Shown: piece by piece, positions 1-10,989 of the stretch
How positions within the stretch are numbered: position 1 is the first letter of the stretch
Layout of the letters: each line of letters begins with the position of its first letter
Source: Lamellibrachia columna
Lineage: Eukaryota > Annelida > Polychaeta > Sabellida > Siboglinidae
Length of the DNA stretch: 64,000 bases
NCBI GenBank assembly: GCA_963662155.1
Contig: OY759261.1
Coordinates: 34,090,022 to 34,154,021 of the forward strand
Direction of reading: 5' to 3'
Program-made: the position numbers and the translations under genes
Notes under the pieces: generated by a model
Told to the model about the DNA's origin: nothing
Seen by the model: the letters and a program-made list of their open reading frames with translations, nothing else
The model's database searches: none

Positions 1-229
1 TCTCACTCGTCTTGTCTTTTTGACATTGGTCAGGTACTGTTGGTGGACTTTAGCTTGTGCGCTCCCACTTGTCTTGTCTTTTTGACATGGTTTGCATGGA
101 GACATTTGACACCATGTGACATGCATGGATACATTGACCGCTGTGTGATATGTATGGAGACATTGACCACCATGTGGTATGCATGGAGATATTTACCACT
201 GTGTGATATGGAGACATTGATCGTCATGT
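1..229. repeat. Outer part of the left arm of a satellite palindrome
   Basis: Bases 1-88 hold inverted copies of a 62-bp unit (core CTCGTCTTGTCTTTTTGACA); 89-229 hold 29-bp satellite units (core GACATTGACC...CCATGTGACATGCATGGA). Read as reverse complement, the whole stretch matches 3466-3700 with few differences. The arm runs off the window at base 1, so the inverted repeat may be longer than seen. Open frames here are by-products of the repeat. Confidence 0.85.
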
Positions 230-1250
230 TGTAAAGTATAGGCCTGTTTGGTTTTAATTAGTTTTTATGCGCTAATGCTTAGTAAGTCATTTGGAAGATT
301 ATTCGATGTGTTAAGCCTAGATTAACAACAGAAAAACAGGTTTCTAAAGGTTTATAATTAAATCACCCAAGTGGATATGGACACAATCCATATGGTGTCA
401 AAGATTGATGGTACTGTTTAGACACTTCAGCCTTCCCTTTAATCCTGACATTTGTTGCTCTGACCCGAGGGTCAACGTAATTGGGGAACCGAGAAGGAGC
501 CCTGGGAACCCTGGAATTGGCGCAGCTCCAAGAGTTCAAAAGTTTAACTTGCAAAATTGGGAAAGGAAGATTGGCAGACGTCATTGTCCAGTGGTTGAGA
601 GGGTGGGTGGATTTAACAAATTGACCAATAGTAATGCGTATTGGGTATTTAAGCTATCACAGCGCCTCTAGTGACGGCGTCTGATTTTGAAAAACTGGGA
701 GTATAAATACCCCGGAGGAGCGTTTACAAGGGGCGGCAAGACTATTTTAAATTCACACTTAGGTGTGTAGTCATGCTGAATTTTAGGCATCCAAATTTTC
801 AGTAAGGGTGGTCCTGGCGGGCCATACCTGCTTTAGCATTAGAATTCAAAATTTCCGGCCAGAATTTTATTGTCAATCTTCTAGATTTTAAAAATCTGTA
901 TACATTTTGAGTGATGTTTACATTCACTACTTTTCTTTACGGTTTACAGTGATAGATGTCTTCACTGTTATTTTTATTTGTCATCGTGAGTGATTATATC
1001 GCTACTATGTACGTAGCCGTCTGATGTACAAGATTAAAATCGTTTCGAACCTGGAGAACAATGCGTTGACTACACTTCTGTAGTACTCCATGTACTCATT
1101 GGTCGAGTGAGTACAAATTCAGTTATAAACCTCGACCTGGCGAGCGCAAAAACGACGGACAATCAAAATATCCTTCGTTGTGAGAAATGCCTCCTGGACC
1201 ATTGCGTGCGGCCCCGAAGAAGACAAGAAGAGGGAGGCATATATCTTACA
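230..1250 (+). mobile_element. Probable solo LTR (1,021 bp) inserted in the satellite
   Basis: The insert begins TGTAAAGTATA and ends TATATCTTACA, the 5'-TG...CA-3' ends expected of a retrotransposon LTR, with short imperfect inverted ends (9 of 11 matching). It is flanked by ATGT on both sides (226-229 and 1251-1254), fitting a 4-bp target duplication. The other palindrome arm (about 3461-3480) keeps the uninterrupted site with one ATGT. A TATA box lies at 702-708, as in an LTR promoter. No long coding region or second LTR was found. A non-autonomous DNA element is the alternative, but the TG/CA ends and TATA favour an LTR. Confidence 0.7.
702..708 (+). promoter_or_regulatory. TATA box of the putative LTR
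   Basis: GTATAAATACC is followed by a GC-richer stretch where initiation would be expected about 25-30 bp downstream. Its mid-element position fits a U3/R boundary. Inferred from sequence only. Confidence 0.5.
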
Positions 1251-2287
1251 ATGTGACATGTATGGCGACATTTGACACCATGTGGAATGCATGGAGACAT
1301 TGACTGCCATATGACATGCGTGGAGACATTGACTGCCATGTGACGTGCATGGAGACATTGACCGCCATGTGACATGCATGGAGACATTGACTGCCATATG
1401 ACATACATGGAGACATTGACTACCATGTGACGTGCATGGAGACATTGACCGCCATGTGACATGCATGGAGATATTGACTTCCATATGACATACATGGAGA
1501 CATTGACTACCATGTGACGTGCATGGATACATTGACCACCATGTGACATGCATAGGGACATTTACCGCTGTGTGATATGTATGGAGACATTTGACACCAT
1601 GTGACATGCATGGAGACATTTACCAATGTGTGATATGCGTGGAGACATTGACCACAATGTGACATGCATGGAGACATTGACTGCTATGTGACATGTATGT
1701 AGACATTTACCACTATGTGGTATGTATGGAGACGTTTACCCTCATGTGACATGCATTGAGACATTTACCACTGTGTGATATGTATGGAGACATTTTACAC
1801 CATGTGATATGCATGGAGACATTGACCTCCATGTGACATGCATGGTGATATTGACCACCATATGATATGCATGGAGACATTGACTACCATGTGATATGCA
1901 TGGAGACATTGACCACCATGTGACATGTATAGAGAAATTGACCGCCACGTGACATGCATGGATACATTTACCGCTGTGTGATATGTATGGAGACATTCAC
2001 CAGCATGTGATATGTGTGGAGACATTTACGCCTGTGTGATATGTATGGAGACATTTGACATCATGTGATATGCGTGGATACATTGACCGTCATGTGACAT
2101 GCATGGAGACATTTACCACTGTGTGATATGTATGCAGACATTGACCGCCATATGGTATGCATGGAGACATTGACCGCCATGTGACATGTATGGAGACATC
2201 GACTGCCATGTGACATGCATGGAGACATTCACCACCATGTGATATGTGTGGAGACATTTACCACTGTGTGATATGCGTGGAGACATT
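1251..2287. repeat. 29-bp satellite array, left arm
   Basis: About 35 units of 29 bp (consensus near GACATTGACCGCCATGTG then ACATGCATGGA) in one orientation. Because 29 is not a multiple of three, the translated repeat is 29 residues per three units. Bases 1251-2017 are an inverted, nearly collinear copy of 2719-3480; 2018-2287 are further units without a direct partner next to the hairpin. Variant units recur in a fixed order, so the array has higher-order structure. Confidence 0.95.
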
Positions 2288-2415
2288 GAACACAACTTGA
2301 AGAAAACAAGACACTGTCATACGCAACTTGAAGAAAACAAGACACTGTCACACACAACTTGAAGAAAACAAGACATTGTCACATACAACTTGAAGAAAAC
2401 AAGACATTGTCATAC
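2288..2415. repeat. 31-bp tandem repeat, 4 copies
   Basis: Units near CACAACTTGAAGAAAACAAG plus ACACTGTCATA start at about 2291, 2322, 2353 and 2384. They lie between the end of the left satellite arm and the 52-bp repeats. Confidence 0.9.
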
Positions 2416-2495
2416 ACAACGTTTCAATGCAGGCTATCTACGTGCCAACAACTATGTGATGATAGGGTTGGCAAACAGCACTGTCTCGATGCAGT

Positions 2496-2639
2496 GTATC
2501 TAGGGTTATACAACCGACAAAAGGTTGGGGTTACACCTTTTTGCAAGCTATCTAGGGTTATACAACCGACAACAGATTGGGGGTTACACCTTTTTGCAAA
2601 CTATCTAGGGTTATACAACCGACAACAGGTTGGGGTTAG
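2496..2639. repeat. 52-53-bp tandem repeat, 3 copies
   Basis: TATCTAGGGTTATACAACCG recurs at about 2497, 2549 and 2602, followed by GACAA(A/C)AGGTTGGGGTTA. The last unit runs straight into the hairpin at 2640. Confidence 0.85.
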
Positions 2640-2718
2640 GCTTTTTCCGTACCGCCGCCGCCACTACTACCGCCACCCTTAGTGGCGGTAGTAGTGGCGC
2701 CGGCGGTACGGAAAAAGC
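2640..2718. repeat. Near-perfect 37-bp-stem hairpin at the palindrome centre
   Basis: Base i pairs with base 5358-i from 2640/2718 to 2676/2682, with a single mismatch (2658 C opposite 2700 C) and a 5-nt loop at 2677-2681. The stem is GC-rich (CCGTACCGCC and CCACTACTACCGCCAC). Inverted satellite begins at once at 2719. Checked base by base. Confidence 0.95.
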
Positions 2719-3612
2719 ATATCACATGCTGGTGAATGTCTCCATACATATCACACAGCGGTAAATGTATCCATGCATGTCACATGGCGGTCAATTTCTC
2801 TATACATGTCACATGGTGGTCAATGTCTCCATGCATGTCACATGGTAGTCAATGTCTCCATGCATATCTAATGGTATCAAATGTCTCCATGCATATCAAA
2901 TGGTGGTCAATATCATCATGCATGTCACATGGCGGTCAATGTCTCCATGCATATCACATGGTGTAAAATGTCTCCATACATATCACACAGTGGTAAATGT
3001 CTCCATGCATGTCACATGAGGGTCAATGTCTACACGCATATCACATGGTGTCAAATGTCTCCATACATATCACACAGGGGTAAATGTCTCCACACATATC
3101 ACATGGTGGTAAACGTCTCCATACATAGCAGTCAATGTCTCCATGCATGTCACATTGTGGTCAATGTCTCCACGCATATCACACATTGGTAAATGTCTCC
3201 ATGCATGTGACATGGTGTCAAATGTCTCCATACATATCACACAGCGGTAAATGTCCCTATGCATTTCACATGGTGGTCAATGTCTCCATGCACGTCACAT
3301 GGTAGTCAATGTCTCCATGTATGTCATATGGAAGTCAATGTCTCCATGTATGTCACATGGCGGTCAATGTCTCCATGCACGTCACATGGCAGTCAATGTC
3401 TCCACGCATGTCATATGGCAGTCAATGTCTCCATGCATTCCACATAGTGTCAAATGTCTCCATACATGTCACATGACGATCAATGTCTCCATATCACACA
3501 GTGGTAAATATCTCCATGCATACCACATGGTGGTCAATGTCTCCATACATATCACACAGCGGTCAATGTATCCATGCATGTCACATGGTGTCAAATGTCT
3601 CCATGCATACCA
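2719..3612. repeat. 29-bp satellite array, right arm
   Basis: The same 29-bp satellite in opposite orientation (core TCCATGCATGTCACATGG). From 2719 outward the order of variant units mirrors 2017 back to 1251, then 229 back to 89, once the LTR is removed. Total arm lengths are similar (about 996 and 982 bp, counting to 3700). Confidence 0.95.
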
Positions 3613-3870
3613 TGTCAAAAAGACAAGACAAGTGGGAGCGCACAAGCTAAAGTCCACCAACGGTACCTGACCAATGTCAAAAAGACAAGACGAGTGGGAG
3701 CGCACAAGTCAAAGTCTACCAGCAGTGACTGACCAATGTCAAAAAGACAAGACGTGTGGGAGCGCACAAGTTAAAATCTGCCAACAGTGACTGACCAATA
3801 TTAAAAAGACAAGACGAGTGGGAGCGTACAAGTTAAAGTATGTCAACAGTGGCTGACCAATGTCAAATAG
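3613..3870. repeat. 62-bp tandem repeat, 4 copies
   Basis: Units carrying TGTCAAAAAGACAAGACGAG, then TGGGAGCGCACAAG and CCACCAACAGTGACTGACCA. The first copy pairs with bases 1-88. The same family returns at 5063-5245 and 5330-5385. Confidence 0.9.
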
Positions 3871-3879
3871 ACCGATCTT

Positions 3880-4634
3880 CCAACTTACACATTTTTCACA
3901 ACACAAACTTTCAAAACATGTGTGTGTGCGGTGAAGCAAACTTCCAACTTGCAAACTTTCATTACATAAACTTGTCACATCACAAACTTCCAACTTAAAA
4001 ATGTTCATAACACAAACTTTCAAAACATGTGTGTGCGGTGAAGCAAGCTTCCAACTTACAAACTTTCATAACATAAACTTTCAAAACGTGAACTTTTCAC
4101 ATCACAAACTTCCAACTTACAAATTTTCATGACACAAACTTTCAAAAACATGTGTGTGCGGTGAAGCAAACTTCCAACTTACAAACTTTCATAACATAAA
4201 CTTTCAAAACATGTGTGTGCGGTGAAGCAAACTTCCAATTTGCAAACTTCCAAAGCACAAACTTCCAACTGGCAGACTTCCAACTCGCAAACTTCACACA
4301 ACTTCGTACAACTTTGCACAACTTCACACAACTTTACACAACTTCGCAGCCGTGGAGTGGAGTGGAGAACTTCCAATATGCAAACTTCCAAAGCTAAAAC
4401 TTCCAACTTGCAGACTTCCAACTCGCAAACTTCACACAAAATGTGTGTGCGGTGAAGCAAACTTCCAACTTACAAACTTTCATAACATAAACTTTCAAAA
4501 CGTGTGTGCGTGACGTGATGCAAACTTCCAACTTACACATTTTTCAAAACACAAACTTTCAAAACATGAGTGTGCGGTGAAGCAAACTTCCAAAACTTCC
4601 AACTTACAAACTTTCATAACATAAACTTTCAAAA
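3880..4634. repeat. Composite array of AACTTCCAACTTACAAACTT modules
   Basis: Interleaved short modules (CTTCCAACTTACAAACTTTC, ATAACATAAACTTTCAAAAC, GTGTGTGCGGTGAAGCAAAC) repeat with variable spacing, plus a local CACAACTT run at 4295-4345. No fixed long period; it looks like repeated local duplication. Translated frames are repetitive and not credible genes. Confidence 0.85.
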
Positions 4635-5062
4635 ATGGCGGTCAATTTCTCCATGCATGTCACATGGTTGTCAATGTATCCATGCATGTCACATGGTAGT
4701 CAATGTATCCATGCATATCACATGGTGTCAAATGTCTCCATGCATATCACATGGTGGTCAATGTCTCCATGCATGTCACATGGTGGTCAATGTCTCCACG
4801 CATATCACATGGTGTCAAATGTCTCCATACATATCACACACAGTGGTAAATGTCTCCATGCATGTCAAATGACGATCAATGTCTACACGCATATCACATG
4901 GTGTCAAATGTCTCCATACATATCACATAGGGATAAATGTCTCCACACATATTACATGGTGGTGAACGTCTCCATACATATCACACAGCGGTAAATGTCT
5001 CCATACATGTCACATAGCAGTCAATGTCTCCGTGTATGTCACATTGTGGTCAATGTCTCCAT
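4635..5062. repeat. 29-bp satellite, third block
   Basis: About 14 further units of the same family in the orientation of the right arm. Variant order resembles 2930-3130, suggesting duplication of part of the right arm. Confidence 0.9.
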
Positions 5063-5245
5063 CAGCGACTGACCAGTGTCAAAAAGACAAGACGAGTGGA
5101 AGCGTACAAGCCAAAGTCCACCAACAGCGACTGACCAGTGTAAAAAAAGACAAGACGAGTGGGAGCGCACAAGCCAAAGTCCACCAACAGCGACTGACCA
5201 GTGTGAAAAAAGACAAGACGAGTGGGAGCGCACAAGCCTTCCTAC
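5063..5245. repeat. 62-bp repeat, second block, 3 copies
   Basis: Three units of the 62-bp family (GACCAGTGT, AAAAAGACAAGACGAGTGG). Block order satellite then 62-bp repeat is the same as at 2719-3870, so the pair may have been duplicated as a unit. Confidence 0.85.
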
Positions 5246-5596
5246 AGTTTACCCATACCTCCTACAGTTTACCCATAACTCCTACAGTTTACCCATAATT
5301 CCTACAGGTTACCCATAACTCCTACAGTTTTGCGACTGACCAGTGTGAAAAAAGACAAGACGAGTGGGAGCACACAAGCCTTCCTACAGTTTACCCATAC
5401 CTCCTACAATTTACCCATAACTCCTACAGTTTACCCATAATTCCTACAGGTTACCCATAACTCCTACAATTTACCCATAATTCCTACAGGTTACCCATAA
5501 CTCCTACAGTTTACCCATAATTCCTACAGGTTACCCATAACTCCTACAGTTTACCCATAATTCCTACAATTTACCCATACCTCCTACAGTTTACCC
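5246..5596. repeat. 20-bp tandem repeat
   Basis: About 16 copies of TCCTACAGTTTACCCATAAT with A/G and T/C variants, interrupted by one 62-bp-family unit at about 5330-5385. The array ends at 5596. Confidence 0.9.
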
Positions 5597-5639
5597 GGAA
5601 AGTTTGGTGACGATGTACTTTTTCTGGGTTTTTCCCGTG

Positions 5640-5958
5640 TTTTTCCCGCTGCATGCACGAACTATCGTCCGCTAAATTTCAGTCTGCTAGCTGGGTGAAA
5701 AGGCGTGACTTCGTTCGAACGTTCCAGAAAGCGGTGGTGTTTGTTTTGTTGACCTTGACCTTTTGACCTCGCGGTGTTTTTTGCAGACTCGTTGTGAAAT
5801 AGGCGGTACGTAGATGCGAAACGAAATACGTCGAAAAGTTCTAGATATAATGCAACGAGGCAATATGCGTCGCATAGCTTACATGCACGGTTACGTTTTT
5901 CCCGCTGCATGCACGAACTTTCGTCCGCTAGGTTTCAGTCTGCTAGCAGGGTGAAAAT
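5640..5958. repeat. Pair of about 63-bp direct repeats, 255 bp apart
   Basis: TTTTTCCCGCTGCATGCACG...AGTCTGCTAGC occurs at about 5640-5702 and 5895-5957. A companion motif CGTTCGAACGTTCCAGAAA follows each copy (5712 and 6003). This suggests a local duplication or the ends of a short element; no target duplication was recognised. Confidence 0.7.
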
Positions 5959-6147
5959 GCGGGATGGTGTTTCTTTTCGTGAGCGTGGAAAATTCCATGA
6001 CGTCGTTCGAACGTTCCAGAAAAGAAGAAAAAAACCACAGGAAATCGGTTCTGTACCCAGACACGTCTCGAAAAGCGCGCCATAATCGTCAGTATTAATC
6101 CGAACCGCCACTGTCATCATAACCGTTCTTACTACATGTCCTTTTAG

Positions 6148-6215
6148 AGTTAGGGTCAGAGTTCGTATTAGGGTTCACTACAGACGACAGAATTAGGGTT
6201 ATTAACCCTAACCCT
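6148..6215. repeat. Short telomere-like TTAGGG/CCCTAA motifs in both orientations
   Basis: AGTTAGGGTC, ATTAGGGTTC and ATTAGGGTTA are followed by TTAACCCTAACCCTAAC, giving a small inverted arrangement around 6196. Only two contiguous CCCTAA units occur, so a true interstitial telomere is not established. Confidence 0.4.
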
Positions 6216-6382
6216 AACTGGCAATTGTATCAGTACAAATGTCCTTTGATCTTTGACCTTGCCCCACAGCGCCGTCTGGTAATCAAAACAACATGGCAGC
6301 AAAATAAGATGGCGAGCCTCTGGTGACCGTATCATCGCAAAACAACATGGCAACAAAACAAGATGGCAGCCTCCATAGAGAG

Positions 6383-6430
6383 GTCACGTGACATGCAAAC
6401 GAAGAGCTGTGACGTCACAGGTCACGTGAC
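6383..6430. promoter_or_regulatory. Cluster of palindromic E-box and CRE sites
   Basis: GTCACGTGAC at 6383-6392, TGACGTCA at 6410-6417 and GTCACGTGAC at 6421-6430. CACGTG is bound by bHLH-ZIP factors and TGACGTCA by CREB/ATF-type bZIPs. The nearest downstream coding traces are a LINE fragment and the PC-esterase pseudogene, so activity is unproven. Confidence 0.4.
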
Positions 6431-6454
6431 GGCTCACGACCCATCAGAACCGTC

Positions 6455-6960
6455 GACACGTTTGACTCGTGTCATCCGCAAATTTTAGTATGTTACTTTT
6501 TACAATGTCGTCCAAGTCTTTGATATATATTAAGAATAATAAAAGTCCTAATACTGATATTTGTTGTATCCCACTCAGAACTGATTTCCAGTTTGAAACT
6601 TCTCAATCTACTACAACACGCTGTCTTCTGTCAGTCCGCCATTGTTCTACCCAGTCGATTATGCCATCCCCGATACCATGGGTTTTTAATTTAAGTTGTA
6701 ATCTTTGATGTGGCACTTTGTCAAAAGCTTTCTGAAAATGTAAGTAGATAATATCTACTGGCGATACCTCTTCTATCCACTTAGTGATTTCTTCCAAAAA
6801 ACGTAACATATTTGTTAAGCATGGCCTCTGTTTTAGGAATTCATGTTGAGATGAATTTAATAATTTATGCCTAAAAATGAAATCCACTATATGGTCTTTA
6901 ATTAACCTTTTTAATAATTTACAAAATCACTGACCCTTTTTAAATAATGGTATGATGTTT
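6455..6960 (-). mobile_element. CR1/Jockey-type LINE reverse transcriptase fragment
   Basis: Reading right to left, the translation gives ITKWIEEVSPVDIIYLHFQK, KAFDKVPHQRL, then VLGLLLFLIYIKDLDD and a FADD active-site box near 6470. These are RT motifs of non-LTR elements of the CR1/Jockey group. The piece lacks the N-terminal endonuclease and everything after FADD, and has frameshifts and stops near 6900 and 6610. It is the same family as 9270-10810, 10990-11760 and 27300-27610. Confidence 0.88.
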
Positions 6961-6968
6961 GACTTTAA

Positions 6969-6969
6969 T

Positions 6970-7019
<50 letters not shown>

Positions 7020-7068
7020 GCACGCACGCACGCACGCACACATGCACACATGCACACATGCACACCCG
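6969..7068. repeat. (CA)n/(CGCA)n microsatellite
   Basis: About 45 bp of CA repeats passing into CGCA and CACATG repeats. It abuts the 5' side of the minus-strand LINE fragment, as the 27150 microsatellite does for another copy. Confidence 0.95.
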
Positions 7069-7678
7069 CCCGCCTTCCCGCCCGCCAAGATTGGCCACTT
7101 GCTAGTTCATGCTTGTTAGATCAATTGGTGGCGTCTCTCGGGTTCAGAACAAGTTCAGACACAGTTTACCGTTGTTAGTGCGGTGACCGATCAATCGCCC
7201 ACAACAGATTGAGCGCTCTGTCGAGGAGTTTCTCATTCATTAGCTGCTACTGTTTAATAGCCGAGCGGTATTTAAAATTGCCCCAATTGATCGCCCGGTC
7301 TACCATCGGTCTAATTAAGGCATTACACCAACACTACATGGGACCTCTATACAATCGTGCGATGTATTGTTGTGAAGTTCTGGTTAATTTTTTGAGTGCT
7401 CGGTGTAATGTTCTTGCACTTCCAACAGTGCTTGGGGTTTTCGGTACTGTTGCCCTGATAGTGTGCTACTGATGACATCAATTATCGATTCGTGACAAAA
7501 CAAATTAAGAATTGGCAGCGAGGTAACTAGGTCTTTATGGCTGCGCATGCGCCCAGCTTGCCGCCCCACTGATGCCGGTCAGACGTTGTGGCGTGGCACT
7601 AAAGTTGTGCACAGTTGTGGTAGCTCGTTGACGAAGAAATACGTACAAGGTCCGGCTGAAGCCATACGTACGAACATA

Positions 7679-9137
7679 ATGGCTAAACTCGATAGATATC
7701 TAAAACAGTTTGCGGCGATCATTGCTGTTGGCATCGCAGCACTGCTGGCGGTGAACTGCATCTTGCATCGTAGGCCTACGCTCACAAACCCGGCACATTG
7801 TCACACTTTACTCGTCACGAGGGAAAGGAATACCAATGACTTGACGACAGCGCTATCAACGCTGAAAGACCCTTCACGATCGGTGAGCATTACTTCTTGG
7901 CGCCAGAGTTAGATCAGTACAACCATTACAGGAATCTCCATATCGTAACAAGATTTAATGCGTCAAATAACACGAGAAACGTCGACATTTCTCAATACCA
8001 CCACAAAGTATCGCTGGTAAAGAGAAATATTCGTATCGCCGGTTTGTTTCTACTGGTAGATGAGCAGCAAAAAGACAGAGCGACATCTGGTGGTAGCTGT
8101 TTTTACGGCGTTAGCGAGTCTTCCAATTTCAGAAGCGTATGCTCGTTTCGTGACTTCTACAACGGCACGTATATGTTGTATTGTCCGCCGGCTCCAACGA
8201 AAACGACCGCAACGAACTGTTGGAGAGTTACCGTGCAACTCCAATGTGTCAACTTCTCTGCCTATTCCAGTCTTTATCAGGCTCTGCATAAAATAATATG
8301 GACACGACGCGTGTGTGTCAACGATACGGAAAAGGCAACATTACGAGTTCTCCGCGACTGGCCTCTAATCCGAGCTCTGAAGAGAGACGCCTCGAGAAAG
8401 AACGTAGTGGTGTGGCACTTCGACAAGAACAGAAAGTGGGCTGCAAGAATGCATGATGGGAAGTGGTTCCGGTCGTTGAAAAAAAATCGCATTTGTGCGC
8501 ATGCGTGAAAAGCTTCGGCAACATTTACATGTATGGCTCTTCGCATATGCGTTACAAGTTCGACTACCTGGTGGACAAATGCTATGAAAGACCCGCGGAT
8601 TTGATTAAGAAGCACCACAATGCAAGTGTTGCCAACCTCCACTACAGTTGGAATATCTTTTTGGATGAGTTCGGCAGAATTTTGTCCGACAGGAATCGCA
8701 CTTTAAACAAGAAGGGCTTGGTATTTGTACAGACAGGTGCGCACGACTTGTCCACTCGCGGCCTTGCCGTTACAATGTCAACGGGGATTCGTCGTTTCGT
8801 CGAATCGTTGGCGGAACTGGAAGACGTTTCCCAGCGAAAGTGATTCAACGTCGTCGTTCTAACGTCGCCGCCGTCTCGCGATACGGACAACAGGTTGAAT
8901 ACAAAGGGTGGACGGAATAACTTCGCATTGGCTGCATTCAATGAGATGATCAGGGTGAAAGCGGCAGACATGGGAGTGGAAGTCTTCGATGAGTTCTCGA
9001 TAATTCTACCAAGACAGGACGGTAACACGTGTGGCACACGCTATATCTGCTACAATGAACACACCAGACGGATCACCGGCAGTGTGGGACTTACAACGAT
9101 GCAAATTACGATGGCCAGCATGTGTCACCTAATGTAA
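7679..9137 (+). pseudogene. Broken intronless PC-esterase (NXPE-like) gene
   Basis: The putative start, ATG at 7679, opens a type II anchor (MAKLDRYLK followed by about 20 hydrophobic residues). Three pieces then follow: RDFYNGTYMLYC near 8150, as in the Ig-like NGTY strand of NXPE proteins; an SGNH-type block GSSHMR near 8540; and a QTGAHD block near 8735. A weaker C-terminal block holds VVVLTSPPS and VEVFDEF. Such enzymes are Golgi acyl-ester transferases or hydrolases; the substrate here is unknown. Three breaks are seen: a frame change near 7870-7885, a second inside an A8 run at about 8481-8488, and an in-frame TGA at 8841-8843, after which the same frame continues. The lack of introns suggests a retrocopy, but indel errors in the assembly could mimic two breaks. 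Family call moderate, broken state good. Confidence 0.6.
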
Positions 9138-9269
9138 CGTCATCGGCATATAACTCGTATGATATTATGATCTGAATTATTGTCATTGTTAACACAAACG
9201 CCAACATTTGTATGTTGTACTTGTCAGTTTTTACCACAGAAGATATCAGCTCACTTACAGTTCCATTTA

Positions 9270-10810
9270 CTAAATTTTAGGGCAATAAATCAGAATATTT
9301 AGGGCAATTATTTGTAACTCCTGAAATGATAGCACAGAAAATTAAGAAGAAAAAAGATAATAAATCACCTGGAGTTGAGTGGATACCACCAAAACTGCTT
9401 AAGGAAATTGTTGAGCAAATTAGTACACCACTTGCAAATTTTTTTAACTTGTCACTAGAAGAAGGAATAGTTCATTCAGAATGGAAAGAAGCAAATATTA
9501 CGCTGCTATTTAAGAAGGGATCGAGGAACAAGCCAGATAATTACAGACCAGTGAGTTTAACATCAGTTGTATGTAAATTACTCGAAACATTAATTAGAGA
9601 CCACGTGGTGGAATTCCTTGTGAAACATGAATTAATAAATACATGTCAACATTGGTTCATAAAAGCAAGGTCATGTCTAACCAATATCTTGCTTTTTGGA
9701 AGAAATTACAAAGTGGGTAGATGACGGGTCACCAGTGGATGTTGTCTACTTAGATTTTCAGAAAGCTATCGATAAAGTGCCACATCAGAGATTGTTACTT
9801 AAACTAAAAGCCCGTGGTATAGGCAATGATGTAATCAACTGGATAGAAAAGTGGCTTACACACAGAAGACAGAAAGTAATAGTAGATGGTGAGATTTCAA
9901 ATTGGAAATCGGTTTTGAGTGGGGTACCACAGGGATCAGTATTAGGCCCTATACTGTTTTTAATATATATAAATGATTTGGAAGATGACATATCTAGCAA
10001 AGTATTCAAATTTGTAGATGACACAAAAGTATTCAGAAAGGTTACTAACCATACAGCTAAACAAAGTTTACAGGATGATCTAGATAAATTAGTTAAATGG
10101 TCAGAAAAATGGCAAATATTATTCAATTGTGGGAAGAGTAAATGTATACACATAGGACATGGAAACATGGACGAAGAATATAAAATGGGGGATGCTGTAC
10201 TAGGTAGAACCACACAAGAAAAGGACTTAGGAGTAACATTTAGTGCTGACATGAAAGTTTCAGAGCAATGTGGGATTGCCGCATTGAAAGGAAATCAAAT
10301 TCTAGGGCTAATTAGGAGAACTATCACGTGTAAGGAGAAACAGCTAATTGTACCCCTGTACAAAGCAATAGTTAGACCACATTTGGAATATTGCATTTAA
10401 GCATGGAGGCCGTATCGTAAAAAGGACATAGACAAGCTAGATAGAATAGATCGAAAAGCAACTAAAATTATTCCAGAATTGAGAGACCTTAGTTACGAAA
10501 GTCGCTTATTACAATGTGGGTTGACAACACTAGAGACCAGGAGCCTAAGAGGAGACCAAATAGAAGTGTTCAAAATAGTGAACGGTTATGAGGATGTTGA
10601 TAGGAATATGTTCTTCAACCAGAGGACACAAAGCAGGATTAGTTAAAAGCAGTGTAGGTTGGACATGAGAAAGTACTCTTTCTCACATAGGGTGATAACT
10701 AAATGGAACAAACTGCCAAATGATTGTGTGAATATGTTTTAAAATATAATTTACAGATATTTGATAAGGCCACGTGGAACTTGTTGTTTGGGATGGCAAT
10801 CTTGTTAAAT
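9270..10810 (+). mobile_element. CR1/Jockey-type LINE, 5'-truncated copy
   Basis: The RT domain begins after a lost endonuclease: DNKSEY-like linker, KDNKSPGVEW, then NYRPVSLTS near 9540, YLDFQKAIDKVPHQRL near 9750, SGVPQGSVLGPILFLIYIND near 9920 and FVDD at 10012-10023, where the family normally has FADD. A frameshift lies near 9700, and a TAA at 10398-10400 replaces the CAA of the sister copy (CIQVWRPY). The thumb and C-terminal region follow out of frame to about 10740. The 3' UTR is internally deleted and ends GATGGCAATCTTGTTAAATC. Dead copy. Confidence 0.92.
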
Positions 10811-10989
10811 CTACTTAGCAGGACCATTACTCAGAGGCCTATATTCCCGTACACAGAATGCTGTATTATTGTTCTGGATTAAAATCCACCACCATCTGCA
10901 AGTCCTCTAAATGCTCCTTTCTCATAAGATGTTAGAGCTATCACCAGACCTCGGATATCCATCGTAGGATGTGTTACCTGCTGTTTAGA

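Noticed and set aside
1119..1619. 166-residue minus-strand frame in the satellite
   Set aside because: It is the 29-bp satellite read in cycling frames; the translated repeat period is exactly three DNA units.
1..5600. CRISPR-like array
   Set aside because: Repeats are contiguous without unique spacers, in a eukaryotic satellite setting; no cas-like genes.
6148..6215. Interstitial telomere
   Set aside because: Only two adjacent CCCTAA units and scattered TTAGGG words; too short to claim.
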